A model generated the notes under the pieces. It saw only the letters and a program-made list of their open reading frames with translations. It did not search any database and was not told the origin of the DNA. The translations under genes were made by a program, and so were the position numbers. From assembly GCF_004124315.2 (NCBI RefSeq), contig NZ_CP096889.1:2401001-2465000 (forward strand): 64,000 nucleotides of DNA, written 5' to 3'. Source of the stretch: Bacillus cabrialesii. Lineage in GTDB: Bacteria > Bacillota > Bacilli > Bacillales > Bacillaceae. Positions 59,790 through 64,000 of this stretch are shown in pieces (the first letter of the stretch is position 1; the number at the start of each line of letters is the position of its first letter).

Positions 59790-60626
59790 TTACCGCTTAT
59801 AATTCCATTCATCTGAAGCGTATTTTGTTTCTGCCAAGTGATGAACAAAATCAAGCTCCTCCTGAGTTAGTTCGTACGGCTCCAAATGAATGTTAAGGCC
59901 TGTTTCAAATCCTTCTTTAAAGGCTTCACGGGCCTCATCCATCGTCACCCGCTTTTCAGTGAGTTCATTAATGGCAACCGCTTTATTTTTGAAATTGCGC
60001 TGCATTCGTTCTCTGACTCTTTCACTCGGATACAGGAACAGATCGAACAGCTTGTCCTCATCCAAATCAAGCAGTATGGAGCCGTGCTGAAGAATCACGC
60101 CTTTTTGTCTCGTTTGCGCGCTGCCCGCCACCTTGCGTCCCTCGACCACCAGCTCATACCACGAAGGCGCATCAAAACAAACGGATGACCGCGGATTTTT
60201 TAAGCTTTCTTTTTCTTTTTCGGTTCTCGGGATGGCAAAGTAAGCGTCCAGACCGAGATTTCTAAAGCCTTGAAGTATGCCTTCTGAAATAACCCGGTAC
60301 GCCTCAGTGACAGTGGCCGGCATTTCGGGGTGCTCTTCCGAAACAATCACGCTGTATGTCAATTCCTGATCGTGCAGCACACCTCTCCCGCCGGTCGGGC
60401 GTCTGACGAATCCGAGATTATATTTATGTACTGCTTCAAAATTGATTTCCTTTTTAATATTTTGAAAATATCCTACAGAAAGTGTCGCCGGGTTCCAGCC
60501 GTAAAAACGGATAACCGGAGGAATTTTCTTTTCACTGTGCCAATATAAAAGCGCTTCATCAAGCGCCATATTGAATGCAGGACTTGCATTGCCTGAGTCT
60601 ATAAACCGCCAAGTTTCTTTTTCCAT
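59790..60626 (-). CDS. lipM: Octanoyl-[carrier protein]:protein octanoyltransferase (LipM)
   Basis: A 278-residue biotin/lipoate transferase-fold enzyme that moves octanoyl from ACP to GcvH, the start of lipoate synthesis in B. subtilis. The nucleophile Cys150 (SSVCFDAPSWYE) and Lys165 (EGRKVAGSA) are present, together with the RRPTGGRGVLH signature at about 75-85. It feeds the lipoyl groups used by BkdB and by the glycine cleavage system (P-protein genes nearby). Single gene. Confidence 0.95.
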   Translation of the reverse strand: MEKETWRFIDSGNASPAFNMALDEALLYWHSEKKIPPVIRFYGWNPATLSVGYFQNIKKEINFEAVHKYNLGFVRRPTGGRGVLHDQELTYSVIVSEEHPEMPATVTEAYRVISEGILQGFRNLGLDAYFAIPRTEKEKESLKNPRSSVCFDAPSWYELVVEGRKVAGSAQTRQKGVILQHGSILLDLDEDKLFDLFLYPSERVRERMQRNFKNKAVAINELTEKRVTMDEAREAFKEGFETGLNIHLEPYELTQEELDFVHHLAETKYASDEWNYKR

Positions 60627-60816
60627 TTTGAGACCTTCCTTACCGTTTTAATAGAATCAGTTTATCAAACTGCCGGGAAAATGAAAAATATTTTCGTTCC
60701 ATTATGGATGACAATCGCGCCGTGCTTTACTATAATAGTATTTGTCGAAAACGGCTCTATGGCCTTGTTTTATGAAGCAAGGTTTTGATTTTATATGCTA
60801 AAGGAGTAGAATCACA

Positions 60817-61197
60817 TTGTCTAATATGATCGTTTTGATTATTTTTGCTGCGTTTATCGTCTATATGATTGCTTCGTATGTTTATCAGCAGCGAATTATG
60901 AAAACACTTACCGAAGAAGAATTCCGCGCTGGTTACCGCAAAGCGCAGCTTATTGACGTTCGTGAACCAAATGAGTTTGAGGGCGGACATATTTTAGGCG
61001 CCCGCAACATTCCGCTTTCCCAGCTGAAACAGAGAAAAAACGAAATCCGTCCGGACAAGCCTGTCTACCTGTACTGCCAAAACAGTGTCCGCAGCGGACG
61101 CGCGGCACAAACCCTGCGCAAAAATGGCTGCACTGAGATTTACAACTTAAAAGGCGGCTTTAAAAAATGGGGCGGAAAGATTAAAGCGAAGAACTAA
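60817..61197 (+). CDS. yqhL: Membrane-anchored rhodanese-like protein YqhL
   Basis: A 126-residue protein with an N-terminal membrane span (MIVLIIFAAFIVYMIASYVY) and a rhodanese domain (about 27-126). The active-site loop has Cys87 in YCQNSVRSG. Possible role: sulfur transfer at the membrane; partners are unknown. A TTG start at 60817 has AAAGGAG about 11 bases upstream; ATG 60826 is possible. It is convergent with gcvPB. Confidence 0.9.
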   Translation: MSNMIVLIIFAAFIVYMIASYVYQQRIMKTLTEEEFRAGYRKAQLIDVREPNEFEGGHILGARNIPLSQLKQRKNEIRPDKPVYLYCQNSVRSGRAAQTLRKNGCTEIYNLKGGFKKWGGKIKAKN

Positions 61198-61200
61198 GGA

Positions 61201-61236
61201 AAACAGCTGTCTGATATACAGACAGCTGTTTTTTAT
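61201..61236. terminator. Bidirectional terminator between yqhL and gcvPB
   Basis: AAACAGCTGTCTG (61201-61213) pairs perfectly with CAGACAGCTGTTT (61219-61231), 5-base loop, with T and A runs outside. It ends yqhL and the gcv operon. Confidence 0.92.
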
Positions 61237-62714
61237 TTTACCAGTTCGCCGTTTATATTTTTCTCGTATCTAAGAACAGGCTGTCTCGCCGCTTTTGTTT
61301 CATCCATTCTTTTCACGATTGTGGTATGCGGTGCCTCCTGTACAAGCTCCGGGGTTTCCTCTGCTTCTTTCGCAATTTGGATCATAGCATCGATAAACGC
61401 ATCCAGTGTTTCCTTTGATTCCGTCTCCGTTGGCTCGATCATGATGCATTCTTCAACATTAAGCGGGAAATAAATCGTAGGCGGATGATAGCCGAAATCC
61501 AACAAGCGTTTTGCAATATCAAGCGTACGCACGCCCAGCTTTTTCTGCCGCTTCCCTGACAATACAAATTCATGTTTGCAATGACGGTCAAACGGAAGGT
61601 CGTAATAAGGCGCAAGCTTTCTCATCATATAGTTGGCGTTTAACACTGCGTTCTCTGTAACGGCTTTTAGCCCGTCAGGCCCCATGGAACGGATGTACGT
61701 ATACGCTCTGACGTTAATGCCGAAGTTGCCGTAATACGGCTTCACACGGCCGATCGCATGAGGGCGGTCATAATCAAACGTAAAACGGCCTTCTTTTTTG
61801 ATTAAAACTGGTTTTGGCAAATAAGGAATCAGCTCTTTTTTTACGCCGACAGGGCCTGAGCCGGGGCCTCCCCCGCCATGAGGGCCGGTGAATGTTTTAT
61901 GCAAGTTGAGATGCACCACGTCAAACCCCATATCTCCCGGTCTCGCCTTGCTTAAAACCGCATTTAAATTAGCGCCGTCATAGTACAGCTTTCCACCCGC
62001 TTCGTGAACAATGTCCGCCATCTCGGTGATCTGTTCCTCAAATAAGCCGAGCGTGTTCGGATTCGTCAGCATAAGCGCCGCAGTTTCTTCATTCACAGCT
62101 CTTTTTAAATCCTCCAGATCAACAAGCCCATTTTCATTTGATTTCACCATAACCGTTTCAAAGCCTGCTACTGTCGCTGAAGCAGGATTCGTCCCGTGCG
62201 CGGAATCAGGAACAATGACCTTCGTCCGCTTGAAATCACCGCGCGCTTCATGATAAGCCCGGATCATCATCAGCCCCGTCCATTCGCCGTGCGCCCCGGC
62301 AGCGGGCTGAAGCGTGACCTCATCCATTCCCGTAATTTCCTCAAGGTGCTTGCTTAAATCATATAAAAGCTCTAAAGCGCCTTGCACCGTGTCCTCATCC
62401 TGAAGAGGATGAATCGCAGCAAATCCGGGAATGCGCGCGATTTTTTCATTTATTTTCGGATTGTATTTCATCGTGCAGGAACCGAGCGGGTAAAAACCGG
62501 AATCCACCCCGTGATTACGTTTGGACAGCGCTGTATAATGGCGCATGATATCCAGCTCGGACACCTCCGGGAGCTCTGCGTCCTCGTCACGAATATAGGT
62601 GTCTGACAAGAGGTCCTCCAATTCGATGTCCGGTACATCAAGCTCCGGCAGACTGTAGCCAATACGGCCTTCTCTGGAAAGCTCAAATATAAATGCCTGA
62701 TCCTGATTACTCAT
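61233..62714 (-). CDS. gcvPB: Glycine dehydrogenase (decarboxylating) subunit 2 (GcvPB)
   Basis: A 493-residue C-terminal half of split P-protein, PLP-dependent. The PLP lysine lies in HLNLHKTFTGPHGGGGPG, preceded by the NPNTLGLFE segment. With GcvPA it decarboxylates glycine onto the lipoyl arm of GcvH. The ATG at 62714 is chosen for GGGGGA just upstream; it overlaps the end of gcvPA by eight bases. Downstream gene of the gcv operon; the upstream glycine riboswitch expected before gcvT would lie outside the window. Confidence 0.96.
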   Translation of the reverse strand: MSNQDQAFIFELSREGRIGYSLPELDVPDIELEDLLSDTYIRDEDAELPEVSELDIMRHYTALSKRNHGVDSGFYPLGSCTMKYNPKINEKIARIPGFAAIHPLQDEDTVQGALELLYDLSKHLEEITGMDEVTLQPAAGAHGEWTGLMMIRAYHEARGDFKRTKVIVPDSAHGTNPASATVAGFETVMVKSNENGLVDLEDLKRAVNEETAALMLTNPNTLGLFEEQITEMADIVHEAGGKLYYDGANLNAVLSKARPGDMGFDVVHLNLHKTFTGPHGGGGPGSGPVGVKKELIPYLPKPVLIKKEGRFTFDYDRPHAIGRVKPYYGNFGINVRAYTYIRSMGPDGLKAVTENAVLNANYMMRKLAPYYDLPFDRHCKHEFVLSGKRQKKLGVRTLDIAKRLLDFGYHPPTIYFPLNVEECIMIEPTETESKETLDAFIDAMIQIAKEAEETPELVQEAPHTTIVKRMDETKAARQPVLRYEKNINGELVK

Positions 62715-64000
62715 GGCGATCCCCCAATTCCTGAATGAGTGCGTCAATTTCTTCTTTTGTTCTCAGCTCCGTTACAGCAATCAGCATATGACAGTCCAGC
62801 TCCCGATACGTCAGCCCAAGATCATATCCGCCGATGATGCCTTTGGCCAGCAAACGCCGATTCACAGCTTTCACGGAATCATCCAGTTTGATGACAAATT
62901 CATTAAACATCTGTCCATCAAACATAACGGTAAGGCCCGCTTTTTTTGCTTCTTGCTTTGCATAGCTGGCTTTTAGAAGATTTTGGCGGGCGATTTCTTT
63001 TACGCCGTTTTTCCCGAGAGCTGTCATGGCCACTGAAGCTGCCAGCGCATTTAGAGCTTGGTTCGAGCATATATTTGATGTCGCTTTTTCCCGGCGGATA
63101 TGCTGCTCCCTGGCTTGCAGGGTAAGCACAAATCCTCTTTTTCCGTTTTCGTCTTCCGTTTGTCCGACGAGGCGTCCAGGCACCTTTCTCATTAATTTTT
63201 TGGTGACGGCAAAAAAGCCGCAATGCGGGCCGCCGTATGCTGAAGGAATACCGAAAGGCTGCGCATCGCCGACAACGATATCTGCCTGAAACTTGCCCGG
63301 CGGAGTGAGGAGGCCTAACGCAAGCGGGTTGGCTGATACAATAAACATGGATTTCCCTTGATGAGCGATAGGCTCAATATCTTTTAACGGCTCGACCCGC
63401 CCAAAAAAGTTCGGGTATTGAACGATCACTGCGGCTGTGTCCTCGCAAACGGTTTGGCGCAGAGCTTCAAGATCGGTAACGCCATCTGCAGCGGGAACCT
63501 CAACGACTTCAATATACTGGCCTTTCGCGTATGTTTTCAGTACTTCTCTCGATTCAGGGTGCACGGTTTTTGACACAACGATTTTTTTCTTTTTCGTGTG
63601 GCCTGAAGCAAGCATGGCCGCTTCCGCCAAGGCTGTTCCGCCATCATACATAGAGGAGTTGGCGATATCCATTCCTGTCAGTTCACAAATCATCGTTTGG
63701 AATTCGAAAATGGCCTGAAGCTCCCCTTGTGAAATTTCCGGCTGATAAGGCGTATATGCCGTATAAAACTCGGAGCGTGATATGACATGATCCACAATGA
63801 CAGGCTGATAATGGTCATATACACCCGCTCCCAAGAAAGATGCGTATTGCAGGGTATCACAATTTTTTGAGGCCAGCTTTGTCAGTTCTTTTGTTAATTC
63901 CGTTTCTGATTTCGCTTTTTTGATTTGATACTCTTTTTTATATCTGACGTTTTCCGGTATATCAGCAAATAATTCATCGATGCCGCTTACGCCGATGGCC
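62707..64000 (-). CDS. gcvPA: Glycine dehydrogenase (decarboxylating) subunit 1 (GcvPA), 5' end missing
   Basis: The N-terminal P-protein subunit, cut by the right window edge; about 430 residues are visible and roughly 20 N-terminal residues are missing. The frame stays open to position 64000 (SGIDELFADIPENV is the first recognisable family segment). Other family blocks are SFLGAGVYDHYQPVIVDHV and GDAQPFGIPSAYGGPHCGFFA. It forms the active P-protein with GcvPB, which it overlaps by eight bases. Confidence 0.96.
   Translation of the reverse strand, partial: AIGVSGIDELFADIPENVRYKKEYQIKKAKSETELTKELTKLASKNCDTLQYASFLGAGVYDHYQPVIVDHVISRSEFYTAYTPYQPEISQGELQAIFEFQTMICELTGMDIANSSMYDGGTALAEAAMLASGHTKKKKIVVSKTVHPESREVLKTYAKGQYIEVVEVPAADGVTDLEALRQTVCEDTAAVIVQYPNFFGRVEPLKDIEPIAHQGKSMFIVSANPLALGLLTPPGKFQADIVVGDAQPFGIPSAYGGPHCGFFAVTKKLMRKVPGRLVGQTEDENGKRGFVLTLQAREQHIRREKATSNICSNQALNALAASVAMTALGKNGVKEIARQNLLKASYAKQEAKKAGLTVMFDGQMFNEFVIKLDDSVKAVNRRLLAKGIIGGYDLGLTYRELDCHMLIAVTELRTKEEIDALIQELGDRHE

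Noticed and set aside
1..64000. Mobile elements, prophage, CRISPR, tRNA/rRNA genes or riboswitches
   Set aside because: No transposase or integrase-like product, no regularly spaced repeats, no tRNA cloverleaf or rRNA-like sequence and no recognisable riboswitch core were found; gene order is that of the conserved B. subtilis-group chromosome.

Overview
The window is a stretch of conserved chromosome from a member of the Bacillus subtilis species complex. Gene order, protein lengths and residue-level similarity match, from memory, the yqjG-gcvPA segment that carries spo0A and the spoIIIA operon. Several proteins appear to differ from strain 168 at scattered residues, so this is probably a relative or another strain; the species cannot be named from sequence reading alone. 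I see no insertion sequence, prophage, CRISPR array, tRNA, rRNA or obvious island. Both ends cut genes: yqjG on the left and gcvPA on the right.

Layout. 1-9.2 kb: end of the membrane insertase yqjG, yqjF, the yqjE-yqjD-yqjC acyl-CoA/peptidase cluster, a 30-codon membrane peptide gene, a putative L,D-transpeptidase (yqjB), yqjA, the arginine ABC transporter artPQM, and the bacilliredoxin brxB. 9.3-12.4 kb: the multidrug cassette bmrU-bmr-bmrR with its MerR-type 19-bp-spacer promoter. 12.5-22.6 kb: branched-chain 2-oxo acid degradation (ptb-bcd-buk-lpdV-bkdAA-bkdAB-bkdB) behind a good sigma-54 (SigL) promoter, with its enhancer-binding activator bkdR. 22.7-29.8 kb: yqzF and the mother-cell mmgABCDE-prpB operon (beta-oxidation steps plus methylcitrate cycle) with a SigE-like -10 and a cre site. 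29.9-33.7 kb: glycerophosphodiesterase, cell-wall amidase, lipoprotein, an OYE-family oxidoreductase and three very small genes.

33.8-38.6 kb: spo0A, spoIVB, recN, ahrC. 38.7-45.5 kb: the housekeeping run nusB-folD-xseA-xseB-ispA-dxs-yqxC. 45.7-48.0 kb: accB-accC-yqhY. 48.2-53.5 kb: the eight-gene spoIIIA operon with a near-consensus SigE promoter. 53.5-64 kb: yqhV, efp, papA, yqhS, yqhR, yqhQ, yqhP, yqhO, mntR, lipM, yqhL, gcvPB and gcvPA.

Functional threads. Sporulation is dense here: the master regulator (Spo0A), the SigK-checkpoint protease (SpoIVB), the mother-cell/forespore channel (SpoIIIAA-AH) and mother-cell metabolism (mmg). A second thread is short-chain acyl-CoA and lipoyl metabolism: Bkd/Lpd makes branched acyl-CoA primers, AccBC makes malonyl-CoA, YqjD/YqjC resemble propionyl/methylmalonyl-CoA enzymes, Mmg/Prp consume propionyl-CoA, and LipM supplies the octanoyl groups from which lipoyl groups are made. 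A third is arginine control: AhrC is encoded here, and the artPQM promoter carries two ARG-box-like sites. I found no convincing undescribed system. The least explained elements are the tiny ORFs and two intergenic hairpins in the nusB-folD-xseA region.
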